A stretch of 64,000 nt of DNA from Allomyces arbusculus. Taxonomy: Eukaryota > Blastocladiomycota > Blastocladiomycetes > Blastocladiales > Blastocladiaceae. The translations under genes and the position numbers were made by a program. Each line of letters opens with the position of its first letter. Within the stretch, counting starts at the first letter, position 1. Below, one piece after another: positions 54,145 to 64,000 of the stretch. Location: assembly GCA_027604705.1 (NCBI GenBank), contig JADHYV010000085.1:1-64000 (forward strand). The letters are read 5' to 3'. The notes below the pieces were generated by a model. That model was not told the origin of the DNA, ran no database searches, and saw nothing but the letters and a program-made list of their open reading frames with translations.

Positions 54145-54943
54145 GACGGCAATGACGGTCAGGGTCTATCTTCTATGAGTTCTAGCGCGCGTGCTTGCGC
54201 GTCGGTATGCTTGGTTCGGGACTTGGGAGCGAGCAAGGGGCGAAGTGGGTTGCAAGGGCAGCAGCGCGCGGTGCGCGAGTCGGCGGCCGTTGTCGTGCGC
54301 CAAGTCAGATACAGCGCGCGTGGGCGTTCGCTGTGCAGCAAGTTGCAGCCCGCGTGCGTCTGTGGAGAGCGCGGGGCGAACGACGCGCAAGTCGGCGGCA
54401 GCGCGGAGGATGGGTTGGGAGACAGTTGCGCGATTTGGTAGTGCAACGAGCACGTGCGAATCAGCAAATCACCGTTGTGTTGACCACCGCGACTGAAGCG
54501 GGGAGAAGGTCAAGTTACAGTCGCCTTTGGATTCTGCTCGACCGGCTGCACGCCCCGCCAACGTAAGTCGCTGCAGTGCATATCGAATGATGCGCTCAAC
54601 CCATTGCTGCTGGTCGCGCGGCTGCTCAAGTCGACCTGGCCCTGTAGCTGTGATCTGCAGCCGGAATTGGCGAGGCCATGGCGACGACCATGCCTGAATG
54701 ACTGCGACCAACAATGACCATGGCCCGGAATCTTACCTGTCGCTCCTGGGCGCCCCACGGCTCCCGAAACCTGGGCCGGCTTTCATCGGTCGTGGTCGTG
54801 GTCGTGGTCGCGCGCTGTGAAGAGCATTGGCAGGCGCTCCATTATACCGTGCACCGGGAAGTTGACCCTTCATTCTGCGCATCCGCCTACCTCCAGCACC
54901 CCGTCTACCCACGCTCGCTCCTCTCCACCCGTCCGTGCCCGCC
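54145..54943. promoter_or_regulatory. Shared intergenic region before uL14m
   Basis: Between divergent starts at 54144 (-) and 54944 (+). Short frames without domain. Both promoters should lie here; GTCGTGGTCGTGGTCGTGGTC near 54791-54811 is a small tandem repeat. Confidence 0.35.
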
Positions 54944-55336
54944 ATGATCCAGCTCAAGTCGCTGCTCAACGTGATCGACAATTCCGGCGCCAAGGTCGTC
55001 GAGTGCATCAAGGTCTTTGGCAGCAAGTCGGCGTCGCTCGGCGACGTGATGACGGTCGTTGTCAAGGAGGCTCGCCCGCTGCCGACAACTGGCGTCACGG
55101 CCGCCAACTTGGCCAACAAGGTGCGCAAGGGTGACGTGCGCCGCGCCGTGGTCGTGCGCACGCGCAAGGAAGTGCGGCGGCCCGATGGTCGGTACATCCG
55201 GTTCGACGACAACGCGTGCGTGCTGCTGAGCAATGCGGGCCAGCCGTTGGGCACGCGTGTGTTGGGCGTGGTCGCCAACGAGCTGCGCATGAAGAAGCAT
55301 GCCAAGGTCGTGTCACTCGCGCCCAAGGTGGTGTAA
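54944..55336 (+). CDS. Mitochondrial large ribosomal subunit protein uL14m
   Basis: 130-residue single-exon protein starting [74 protein letters not shown] and [13 protein letters not shown] follow. This is the bacterial/mitochondrial form of ribosomal protein L14 (yeast Mrpl38), which sits at the subunit interface near the sarcin-ricin loop. The cytosolic eukaryotic uL14 differs clearly. No cleavable presequence is evident, as usual for this protein. The ATG at 54944 is the natural N-terminus by family alignment. Confidence 0.95.
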   Translation: MIQLKSLLNVIDNSGAKVVECIKVFGSKSASLGDVMTVVVKEARPLPTTGVTAANLANKVRKGDVRRAVVVRTRKEVRRPDGRYIRFDDNACVLLSNAGQPLGTRVLGVVANELRMKKHAKVVSLAPKVV

Positions 55337-56635
55337 GTGTGCGATGGGTTCAGGAGCGTGGAGTGTTTATATATTTTCGTAGTGATTTGATTGTAGTTGG
55401 AGCTGATGTAGTGTCTCACTAACCCTGGACGAAGTTGCTCAGCGATTCCACGCGGCCGCGAGTGGTCGCGCGCGATTCCAGCTTCGCTAAGGGGTCCATT
55501 AACTGACGGCCAGACGGGCCACTGGCGTACCATGACACTTGCCAGCAAGGCTGATCGATCATGAGCGTCGCCATGCTCAGGACGAAGCAATCAATGAGGC
55601 TGCATGCAGCAAATGGTGGTTTCATCGACAACGATGGCGTTCATGAATAGCGCGGATGCCGGGTGGCTGCTGGAGTGACGCGCGAGCGGCACAATGCCGC
55701 ATTCGCGGCGCACGTTGCGTGAGCGGGTTGCTGCGGCCAAAATGTCCAGCGTGAGGACGTCCTGCCTCCGCGCGGGGATCCAGCACGCCCGCCGACCAAG
55801 CGACCATGAACCCCGCAGATAGGCATGACCATATCAGACTAATTGCTCAATCTTGAGCATCAGCGACCGTCGAAAATGGGTAATGAGCTATTTTAGTTGG
55901 TTTGCTGGGTCATTGAAGCCGCAGCTCTGATGGAAGTGAGCCACTTGTGAACGCACAATTGTCTTGGCCTTAGATCGTGACACGGAACTGGACGCGGGCG
56001 AGACTGCCCATGGACTGTGGGCTGAAACGGGGTTGCATGGAAATTTGGAAGGATGGCTCATCAATTTGCTCCATTTCTGCACTTGTGTTTTGTTTTCTTG
56101 AATAAATTAGCCGATTACAACCGCCTTATGGAATCGCTTTTTACATACGCGCGCCAGTATTAGCGCCTGGACTGGCGTAATGGTTCGCTGCGTAGACTAG
56201 CAGTGTGTAATTTGCTTAGTTGATGCCGAATGGATCCTGGCGATCCTCGCGCTGCGCTGTTCTTGGCTCGCCTTGGCCGAGCCTTGCAGACATGCGCTGC
56301 AGTCCGCTTCTTGGCCTGATCCTTCCCGCCAAGACCCACTCCTCGTCTCCGCATGTTGCTCAGTGGCATGAAGGCCATGGCGGTGTCTCAAAACCACCTC
56401 GACCTTTAACGCGCACGCCACCAATTACCCAACGCAACGTCCAAAAAAAAAGAGCCGAGCATACAGTGTACGTGGATACGTTATGGGGCAACAACAACAA
56501 CACAGGGCACACAAAACCCAACCGGAAACCAATCGAAAACTACGAAGGAAAAAAAAGAATATGCAAGAGCCGGCAGGGGGGCCCACGCCGTCTCGAAGAA
56601 AACCAAGAACCCAACCCCCACACGACGACCGGCAT
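55337..56635. other. Convergent intergenic region, no gene supported
   Basis: 1.3 kb between uL14m and cofilin. The middle is AT-richer (55850-56200). A weak match to 14920-14975 occurs at 55995-56065. No domain was found in the short frames. Confidence 0.4.
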
Positions 56636-57616
56636 TTAGACGCGCATCACGCGCTCGAGCACCGAGTCGTACGAGACCTCCGACAAGTCGGTGGCCTGCA
56701 CCTCCTGCGCGATGCCGACGAGCTTGCGGCGCAGCGCGTCCTTGGAACCGGCGTAGATCATCTTGGACCGGATGCGTGCCGTGTCGGGCGACCTAGAAAT
56801 GCCAGGCGAGCGAGAGAGATTGGTCAGGGTTTGGCTCCAACGCGGGCTCCAACGCGGGCCCCAACGCGGGAAAGTCCACCAAGAACAAGGTTCTCTCGAC
56901 GTACCAGGCAATGAAGACGATCTTGTTGCGCGTGCCGCCGTCGGGGTGCTCAAACTCGAGGTCGTAGATGGCGTAGCGGCAGTCGTTTTCGGGCAGCGCA
57001 GCGATGAACGAGTCGTAGTCGGCGTCGGTCGACGTCTGGTCGACGACAATCTCCTCGTTGTGCTCGATGCGGTAGACAATGAACTTGTGCTTCTTGCCGA
57101 GCTTGAGGTCCTGGAAGGCCTCGACACACGCGTCGTTGACGGCAACACCGGTCGACTGGTGGCGGTGCAAGGGGAAGGGGCAGGAGCGTCAGTTCATGGT
57201 GGAAGATGCTGACGACACGCGTGCGATGCAGCACAGCTTGGTGCAAGGACCCGCGAGCCCAAGACGAAGCAAAGACCAAGACGGCAGCACAAAAAACCCG
57301 ACAGGACTGTCGCCAATGGTCACGACGCTTGAGCACGCCCACGCGGGCACCCATCCGAGGTTCAACGCGTTCGCATCGGCAACCTTGACGGCCGGGTGAA
57401 CCAGAACGCGCGGCGCCACCTCAGCATCGGCCACGACGAGCGGCTCAAGTATGGAACCGTGCGAGACGGCCGCGGCCGGCAGTGTCGGCCAGTGTAGCTG
57501 CTGCTGCTCATCGTCGCGGACTTGCTGACGCGCGTTCACGGCAGGCGCGCTCGCATGCTCTTGGTGCTGGTGCGTGCTGGTCGCGGCGGTGCGGTGCGGA
57601 AGGGCAGCCGTACCAT
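56636..57616 (-). CDS. COF1: Cofilin / actin-depolymerising factor
   Basis: Severs and depolymerises actin filaments in the cytoplasm. Three exons: the start codon alone (57614-57616), then 56905-57155 and 56636-56792, giving 136 residues. The joined start is [20 protein letters not shown], followed by [31 protein letters not shown] and [20 protein letters not shown]. The last is the actin-binding helix with the conserved W.PD.A.++.KM.Y pattern. [20 protein letters not shown] then leads to the ERVMRV end. An intron directly after the ATG is known for yeast COF1; here it is 458 nt, long for this window. Exon phases agree at both joins. Divergent from lipin. Confidence 0.9.
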
Positions 57617-58328
57617 GTTGAGCTTGGTGGGGTGGGGTTGGGGGAGGTGAGGGGGCGGTTTGGCGGGAGAGAGAGCTCTGCGGGCACTGCGCGGCGTCTC
57701 GGTTCGGTTCGCGACGCGGTGGCGGACGTTGTCAGTCCGGTTGAGCGAGCGCTCTCGTGCGCGTCGAGAGCCTGCCCAACAGTCGGCGCGCAGGTCGGCG
57801 CTGGCGGTGGCGAGCAGAGGTGAAGTGAGGTGGCGCGGGCCGCGCCAGCGGAAAGCCAAGGCACAGAGCAGCGAGCAAAGCGCGCAAAAAGCCGGTACGG
57901 ATTCGGCTGGCGAAGCAGCGCTGCCTGCGCGGCCCATGCCATCTCCGCGCGGACAGGCGTGGCAGGCGCCCTGCTCCGGGCACGTGCGCCGCGGGGGACA
58001 GTGTCGCCCGCCGCCGCGGCCGCTGACATCACGCCCGCTCCGCCCCACGACGCGCTTCCACCGGTTCAACGACGTCCGCACGTTGCAACCACCCCGGGGC
58101 CCGCACCAGCGGCCAGCGCCATCGACGCCGTTGTCGTCGCTGATATTGCCGGTCCGCCGGCGCCACCACGCTCGCCGCGCCGGACCCTGACGTGTGCCGT
58201 GCTGCCGACTGCCCGCAACCGCGCTCCCACGGTCGGGCCTCTCGCCTGCCGCCGCTCCCGCTCCCGACTTCAAGGACCGAAGCACCAACCGCCAGCACCT
58301 CCACCAACCGACCGCCCTCCAGCCAGCC
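57617..58328. promoter_or_regulatory. Shared intergenic region of cofilin and lipin
   Basis: 712 bp between outward-facing ATGs. Very GC-rich; open frames on both strands are composition-driven. No TATA box was seen. Confidence 0.35.
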
Positions 58329-61300
58329 ATGTCCGACGCGCCCGACGCGGCTGCTGCCGCGCTCGTGCCCGTCTCGGCGCCGTCGCCCCCACCGCCCGCG
58401 CCTGCATCAACTGTGGCCGCCCCGGGCCTCATGGCGAAAGTCTCGCGCCTGCTCATGACCGTCACCGACTTCTACAAGGACATCAACCCGGCCACGCTCT
58501 CCGGCGCGATTGACATTGTCTGCGTCGAGCACCAGGACGGGTCGCTGACGGCCTCGCCCTTCCACGTGCGCTTTGGCAAGCTGCAGCTGCTCCGGCCGCA
58601 CGAGAAAATTGTCGAGATCAAGGTCAATGACCAGCCGGTGGATCTGCACATGAAGGTGGGCGAGGCCGGCGAGGCGTTTTTTGTCGTCGAGACCGACGTA
58701 CGTTGTTCTTTGGAGCTAGGCGAGACTGGGATACGCGTGGAGCTGACGACACGGAGAACAGTCGCCCGTACCAGAACTCGCCACGTCGCCCATTGCGCAC
58801 CCGACCGCGCACCCGGCCGGCGACGTGGAACCGTTGGACCTCGGCGTCTCGGCGGCCGCCAGTATTGCGGCCAACGACGAGGCCGACCAGGACGTCGATA
58901 CGCCGCAACCCGCGACGCTGACCACCTCGATCACGTCGAACGCCGGGTCCGACGACGGCCACGCGGCACCGCACGAGCCCGCGGAACCGACACTCGACCC
59001 CACGCCTGTAACAGACGAGGCCGCTGCTGCGGACGCAGACGACGAGGATACGGCAGGAGACGCGAATGCTGAGGCCGAGGACGGTGCCGTGCCCGCCAGT
59101 ACGTCATGCGCAGATGGTCGGATTGCATGCGGGTTCGCGTCTGACCGCTCTGGATTTTGCTTTTACAGGCACGTTGGTCGCGGAAAACGGGTACCACTCG
59201 GCATCCGAGTACTCGGACCACGACGGCGACCACCACGATCACGATGACGACGCGGCGTCCGCGCCCGAGGCCAACGGCAACGACGCGAACGGCGAGCCCG
59301 CGGTCGTCGACGACGCGCAGCTTGTCCAGGAAATGGGGTCGACCGTGGTCGTGGCCGTGCCCGACTCGGCAGCCGATGAACCCGCAGTTTCCACCGACGA
59401 AGTCGACCATGTTGCGATTGACGTCGCGACGACCGTGACCAACGATCAGGGTCCGTAATTCTCGCACTTTCCCCACCCATTTCTGCTCTTTTCGCTGACC
59501 CACAACATCTGCAGACGGCCCGCACCCGTTCTCCGATACCGAGGCCGAAATCGAGGCGCGGTACGGGTCCAAACTCAAGCCCATTGCGCCGCTGTCCGAC
59601 ACAGAACTCGAGTACCACGAACTGCCCTCTTCTGCCGCCGCTGCTGCTGCTGCAACCGCTGCAAGCAAATGGAGCTGGGGCTGGGGCAAGATGCCCGTCA
59701 AGGGCGGTTCCGGCGAATCGACCGCGGGCGACTCGATCATGACGGCACCCGTCGGTACCGGTGCGGCAGGCCCCGGGTCAGTCGTATCGACGACGCGCGC
59801 CTTGGTCCCGCAGGGCGATGATCGGACAGTTCCGATTGACTTGTCGCTGTGCGGGTACCGGCAGGACGTACGCAGCGATCTTTCACGTTTTTTCGCGAAC
59901 GTAATCCGGTTCACTTACCTGCCCTCCACATTGTAGTTGACCGACGGCGAATTCCTCGCCAAGCGCGTCTCGTACGACCAATTCTCGTCCCACCCAACCC
60001 TCTTGACCTCGCGCGACCTCGTCGTGAAACTCGACGGCCGGTTCCTCCCGTGGTCCGTCGCGGCGCCCGTCCTTCTCAGCCAACTCGTCTTCCACACGCC
60101 CCTACCCGACACGACCGTGCAAAACCTCCTCGCGCAAGCGGCACCGGCACCACCGAAACGCAGTTCCTGGCGGTGGTGGTCGCGCGGTGCGCGGACCTCG
60201 GCCGCCGCGCCCGACGCACCGGCGGCGCCACGTGCGATTGCGCCGCCGCGGCTCGCGGCCGACGCGCGGTCGCACTCGGACATGCCCCCTGACCCGGTCG
60301 TGCCCGCGCCGGAACCGCCGGTGCGCGCGCAGTCGGTCGACGAAATCAAGGTGCCGGTCCCGGCGGACGCCCAGTCACCGTCGTCCCCCGCCGCAACGCC
60401 CGCCAACGGCGCTCCCGCGCCCCCGACTGATACGGCCGACCGGCACTACATGAAGACGCTACGCCTCACCTCCGAGCAACTCAAATCCTTGGGCCTGCAA
60501 CGCGGCGCGAACCAAGTGACCTTCACCGTCGTTTCCAGCCTGCAAGGCCGCGCCGAATGCCACGCGCGCATTTTCCTGTGGGACTGGACCGAGAAAATCG
60601 TGATTTCCGATATCGACGGGACCATCACCAAATCCGATGCCCTGGGCCACTTGTTCACGATGGTCGGCCGCGACTGGACACACTCGGGCGTCGCTTCTCT
60701 CTACACGGGCGTGCGCAAGAACGGGTACCAGCTGCTCTACCTGACGTCGCGCGCAATCGGGCAGGCGCAGTACACGCGCAACTACTTGAACAAGGTCGAG
60801 CAGGGCGCGTTCCAGCTCCCCGACGGCCCGGTGTTCCTCTCGCCGGACCGGCTGGTCGCGGCGTTCACGCGCGAAGTGATTCAGCGGCGGCCCGAGGAGT
60901 TCAAGGTGGCGTGCCTCCGGGATATTCGGTCCCTGTTTGCGCCCGACACGAACACGCCGTTCTACGCGGGCTTTGGGAACCGGTCGACCGACGCATTCTC
61001 GTATCGCGCCGTGGGCGTGCCGGTGTCGCGCATCTTCACGATCAACCCGACCGGCGAAGTCAGGCGCGAGTTGCTCGAGGGGTACAAGGCGACTTATGTC
61101 GCGCTGGGGGGGCTGGTCGACCAGATTTTCCCGCCCGTGCGCGCGGCGGCACGCGACGTGCATGCCGAGTTCAACGACTGGTCGTATTGGCGGCAGGCGT
61201 TGCCGAGCGTCACGATTGATTTGCCCGAGGACGAGGAGGGTGGGGCCGGCGGGGAAGGCGGGGAGGCCGGCGGGGAGGGCGCGGAGGGTGAGGGCGATGA

Positions 61301-61439
61301 CGAGGAGATGGAGGATGGGGATGATGAAGATGACGAAGAGTACGACGAGTATGATGCCGAGGACGAGGACGAGGCCGATGACGATGACGCGCACCTCGCG
61401 CAACAGATGCGCGAGATGGTCGTGCACCCGTACTTGTAG
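58329..61439 (+). CDS. PAH1: Lipin-type phosphatidate phosphatase
   Basis: Mg2+-dependent enzyme that dephosphorylates phosphatidate to diacylglycerol at the ER/nuclear membrane, setting the balance of storage fat and phospholipid. Five exons; exon 1 is 58329-58697 and exon 5 is 59937-61439, both joined in phase. The N-lipin domain (about 45-130) has [33 protein letters not shown] and [20 protein letters not shown]; exon 2 then begins [11 protein letters not shown], as in other lipins. Exon 5 begins [20 protein letters not shown]. The catalytic HAD core has [20 protein letters not shown] (DxDGT), [40 protein letters not shown] and [21 protein letters not shown] follows. A strongly acidic tail (about 60 residues of D and E) ends in REMVVHPYL; in yeast an acidic tail recruits the Nem1 phosphatase. 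Confidence 0.94.
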
Positions 61440-62724
61440 AGTCGGGGATGGGATAACGGGAATCGTGCGCGTGCGCGCTGGGTGCCCGCGTGTTATGTTT
61501 TTTAATTTGTTTTTTGCGTTGGTTTTTGTTGACTTTGATGGTTGGGAATCGTGGTCTGGTTTGTGCTCTCTCTTTCTTCCACCCTCGTCCGCGTTCGCGC
61601 CTTTGCTCACCCTCGCTCCATCGCCTTGTCATGTCTTGTTTTTGCTCCCGTCGCTGTCGGGCGCGCGAAAAATGCAACTGTACAGATTTGAATTGTGGAA
61701 TTTATCCTGGAACCGAGCTCAAGAAATGATTGCATGACAATCATAACCGCCAACTGACAGGCCGCTTGGGCATCAAGAGGCAAGAAACAAAGGGCCAGAC
61801 TTCCAACGCCAACGACCTCACGCCGTCCCCCACGTCGTCTTGTTCCACTGCGTATGGACGCTTCGTCAACAAGTTGGCAAGGAGTATTTTGCAATCGACG
61901 CGCCCCAGCCAACGCCAGCCCCGACCAACTTGCCACCCGCCCGCGCCCCTTCAAGCGTTATGGAAGAACACGGCGCTATCTAACTTCAAATGATGGCGGG
62001 CGTGGCGCTGGAGGTTTCGTTGGTTTGTTAGCTGTGGCCGCTAATGACAACTCGATTGGGAAGCCAATATTGGCTCAAAAACACGTTTTGGACTTCGTTG
62101 GACCACAGACATTGACGCTGCGGGGTTAAGGCAGAGATCATGACATATTCCAACTTTTGATTCGTCGCTTACAACATTGGCCAGGGCGAATTTGTTCAGT
62201 TTACACAGCATGCTCATGACCTTGTCAGAGCCACGTCAAGCTCATTCTCTCATGAAAAATCACCGTGATGAATGGCTGGGCTTGTTGCGGTAATTCGCCG
62301 ATCTTGGCAACGCATGGTGTTTGCTGTGTAAGTGTCTTGCCGACAAGATTCGAGATGGAGCAAGTGTGCCGTGGTTCAAGCGTCCACTCATCAATCTCGT
62401 CGGCGAAAAAACAACGTGGTTGACTCGTTCACACGCTGCTCTTGAACAGGTGTCTCTGCTGATGCTGCTGCGCGCTATCGTCCAATCCTGGAGCAACGAC
62501 AGCCATACCTCGCGTGCCATTGTGTGGGTGAAGTATTAATGACGACCACGACATGCGCAGCCCGCGGCATCAAAATGCAGTTGCAAGAAACTAAGAGAAC
62601 ATATGAATAAATTTTGAATACAAACCGTGAAGCAACAGAGGCAACGCGGGCAGCATCGCACCCGCCGCACAAGACTAGCGCCCGTGGTGGCCACACAGTG
62701 GCTGCAGAACCATCGGCTGTCTGT
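61440..62724. other. Convergent intergenic region, no gene supported
   Basis: 1.3 kb between lipin and the helix/hydrophobic/helix protein. It starts with a T-rich 3' flank (61495-61545, likely poly(A) signal region) and is AT-richer than the genes. No domain or repeat was recognised. Confidence 0.4.
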
Positions 62725-63809
62725 TCAGGCAAAGAAGCTGTCCAGCGCCAACACGTCGCGGTCCGGGAGACGGCGCGCCTCGTTTGCACGGGCGGAAATC
62801 GACTCCATGTCTGCCGAGAGCCGCGCAGCTGTAGGACCTGAGACGAGCCCTGTCGCGATCGTATGCTTCACCATTTCGTCGAGAATACGAAACGCTGGGC
62901 CAAGCATCACAAACCCACCGGACTTGTGCTCGAGGATGCGCGCAGAGCCAGCCGCCAGGCCAATCAGTCGGCTCTTGTCCTTGAGAAACAGGTCAAGGTC
63001 AGCCAGCTGCTTGCGCCTGCGCTTGAGTTGGTCCATGGCCTTGGTGTTCTCGGCAAGACGGTCAGTTGCCGTTTGCTTCTTGTTGTGGCTGTCGCGCATC
63101 TGGTTTTCGAGCGTCTGGAGCTCGGACCGCATTGTGTCCAGTCGCTCCTGCTGATTGCGCAACCGGTTGCTGATTTCATTGTAGAGAGCAGCCGCATTGT
63201 TCACGTCGTTTCGCGTCACCTCGGCGCCAATCTATCGTACGCGTTTAGAGAGGTATGGTATGAGGAATGTTGAGGAGAGAAGCCAGTCAAAGTGAACTGT
63301 ACCGCACAGCCCAGTCCAACAAACGGGATCCAGATTGTGGCCCACATTGCCGTCTCCAGGTCCCGCTTCTTCTTGACCAGGCGCTCATACTCGGCATCGG
63401 CTTCGGCCCGTGCGCGCTCTGCCTTGTTCCGCTCGTCCACCGTCTCGGCAATCCGGGTCTGCTGCTCTTGAATCTGATGCTGACAGACCTTGAACCGCGA
63501 CTCTGCGTTTTGGAGGTCCATGGTCACCTTGGCCTCGGTTTCCACCAGCTGCTTTTGCAGTAACAGCGCAGCAGCCACACGCGTTTCCGTGTCACGGAGG
63601 AGTTCATGCGTCTTGGACTCGGCCTTGGTCAGAAACTCAGACAGTGCAGGCGCGTGCTTGGTCAGCGCTGTGGCAATGGTCTCGCCTGTGGCGCTAGGCT
63701 GGAGAAACTTGGTTTGCATCTGCTCCGCGACCTTGATCGCGCTTTTGAACAAGGGCACGACCGTTGCATCAAAAGAAGCAGTCATGGTGAGAGCCGACAA
63801 GGACGACAT
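62725..63809 (-). CDS. Helix/hydrophobic-hairpin/helix protein, unknown
   Basis: Two exons (about 63293-63809 and 62725-63233; intron GTACAG to GATAG) give about 340 residues from ATG at 63809 (MSSLSALTMTASFDATVVPL). A long helical region (about 15-150) contains NAESRFKVCQHQIQEQQTRI and DAEYERLVKKKRDLETAM. It leads to one hydrophobic segment WATIWIPFVGLGCAIGAEV at about 162-180. A second coiled coil follows (LYNEISNRLRNQQERLDTMR, ELQTLENQMRDSHNKKQ), then a Gly/Ala-containing part (SRLIGLAAGSARILEHKSGG) and a short helical end. Two long helices flanking a central hydrophobic stretch recall membrane-inserting helical proteins (apolipoprotein-L-like, or ClyA/Hbl-like bundles). This is architecture only; no family is recognised. 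No signal peptide is present. Confidence 0.7.
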
Positions 63810-64000
63810 TGTTTGATGCTGCGAAATCGGGTCAAATGTATGCGACTCTGTGGGGTGTGTGGGATGCAAGATGATGGTGGCGGCAGATGGCTGGGCTTCA
63901 GTTCAAATGTGTGGGAAAAGTCCAGCCAGTCACAATATATATTGTGCAGATATCCATCCACGCCAGCTCACCATGAATGAAGATAGCAATCTGTCATGCG

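Noticed and set aside
14920-56065. Weak similarity between 14920-14975 and 55995-56065
   Set aside because: Only about 50 bp with a shared GAAACGGGGTTG core; too short to call a repeat family by eye.
60459-61610. A 383-codon minus-strand frame over lipin
   Set aside because: Shadow of the catalytic exon; it mirrors the acidic tail as hydrophobic residues by codon complementarity.
1-64000. Transposons, retroelements, viral remnants, CRISPR arrays
   Set aside because: No transposase, reverse transcriptase, integrase or capsid-like frame and no regularly spaced repeats were seen.

Overview
The window is GC-rich eukaryotic DNA. Genes are compact and broken by short introns of about 65 to 110 bases, most running from GTACG-type donors to CTAG or CAG acceptors. 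Conserved fungal proteins (Whi3/Scw1-type RNA-binding protein, Sls1-like mitochondrial regulator, bacterial-type mitochondrial uL14, a fungal DUF7025-type AAA ATPase) sit beside a flagellar/ciliary coiled-coil gene and a pair of class C (GABA-B-like) receptors. Together these point to a zoosporic, early-diverging fungus. A Blastocladiomycota member such as Allomyces or Catenaria is my best guess; this is inference. I saw no rRNA, tRNA, CRISPR, LTR element or viral remnant.

Layout. 0-1 kb: decayed copy of a secreted C-type-lectin-like gene. 2.5-4.1 kb: DDX6/Dhh1 helicase (-). 5.1-7.3 kb: anion/arsenite-type permease (-). 7.5-8.4 kb: COP9 subunit 8-like protein (-), divergent from TIM17 (+, 9.1-9.8 kb). 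10.7-13.4 kb: AAA ATPase (+). 13.8-14.7 kb: second lectin-like copy (-). 15.5-16.1 kb: small membrane protein (-). 17.1-19.9 kb: Sls1-like protein (+). 21.5-30.2 kb: two tandem GABA-B-like receptors (-). 31.0-32.6 kb: glutathione reductase (-). 32.6-34.4 kb: a duplicated segment carrying a decayed Ca2+-ATPase tail and a third lectin fragment. 34.4-38.2 kb: plasma-membrane-type Ca2+-ATPase (-). 39.8-41.9 kb: ciliary coiled-coil protein (+). 43.1-44.0 kb: acidic protein (-). 44.7-44.9 kb: fourth lectin fragment. 45.6-46.3 kb: TMEM234 (-), divergent from a forkhead factor (+, 47.2-48.2 kb). 48.8-50.8 kb: Whi3-like RNA-binding protein (+). 51.5-54.1 kb: large low-complexity/coiled-coil protein (-). 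54.9-55.3 kb: uL14m (+). 56.6-57.6 kb: cofilin (-), divergent from lipin (+, 58.3-61.4 kb). 62.7-63.8 kb: helix/hydrophobic/helix protein (-).

The genes do not form an operon-like unit. Loose themes are mitochondria (TIM17, Sls1-like, uL14m), mRNA control (DDX6, Whi3-like), calcium and receptor signalling (GABA-B-like pair, Ca2+-ATPase) and lipid/cytoskeleton (lipin, cofilin).

The most unusual signals are four. First, two consecutive micro-exons of 9 and 11 nt, kept in both receptor genes. Second, a possible PH-like domain in the receptor tails. Third, a dispersed family of decayed lectin-like genes, two copies of which look like complementary halves. Fourth, a (CT)17 microsatellite serving as the polypyrimidine tract of an intron. 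Splice sites were placed by hand from reading frame, family alignment and GT/AG signals; single-base errors are possible.
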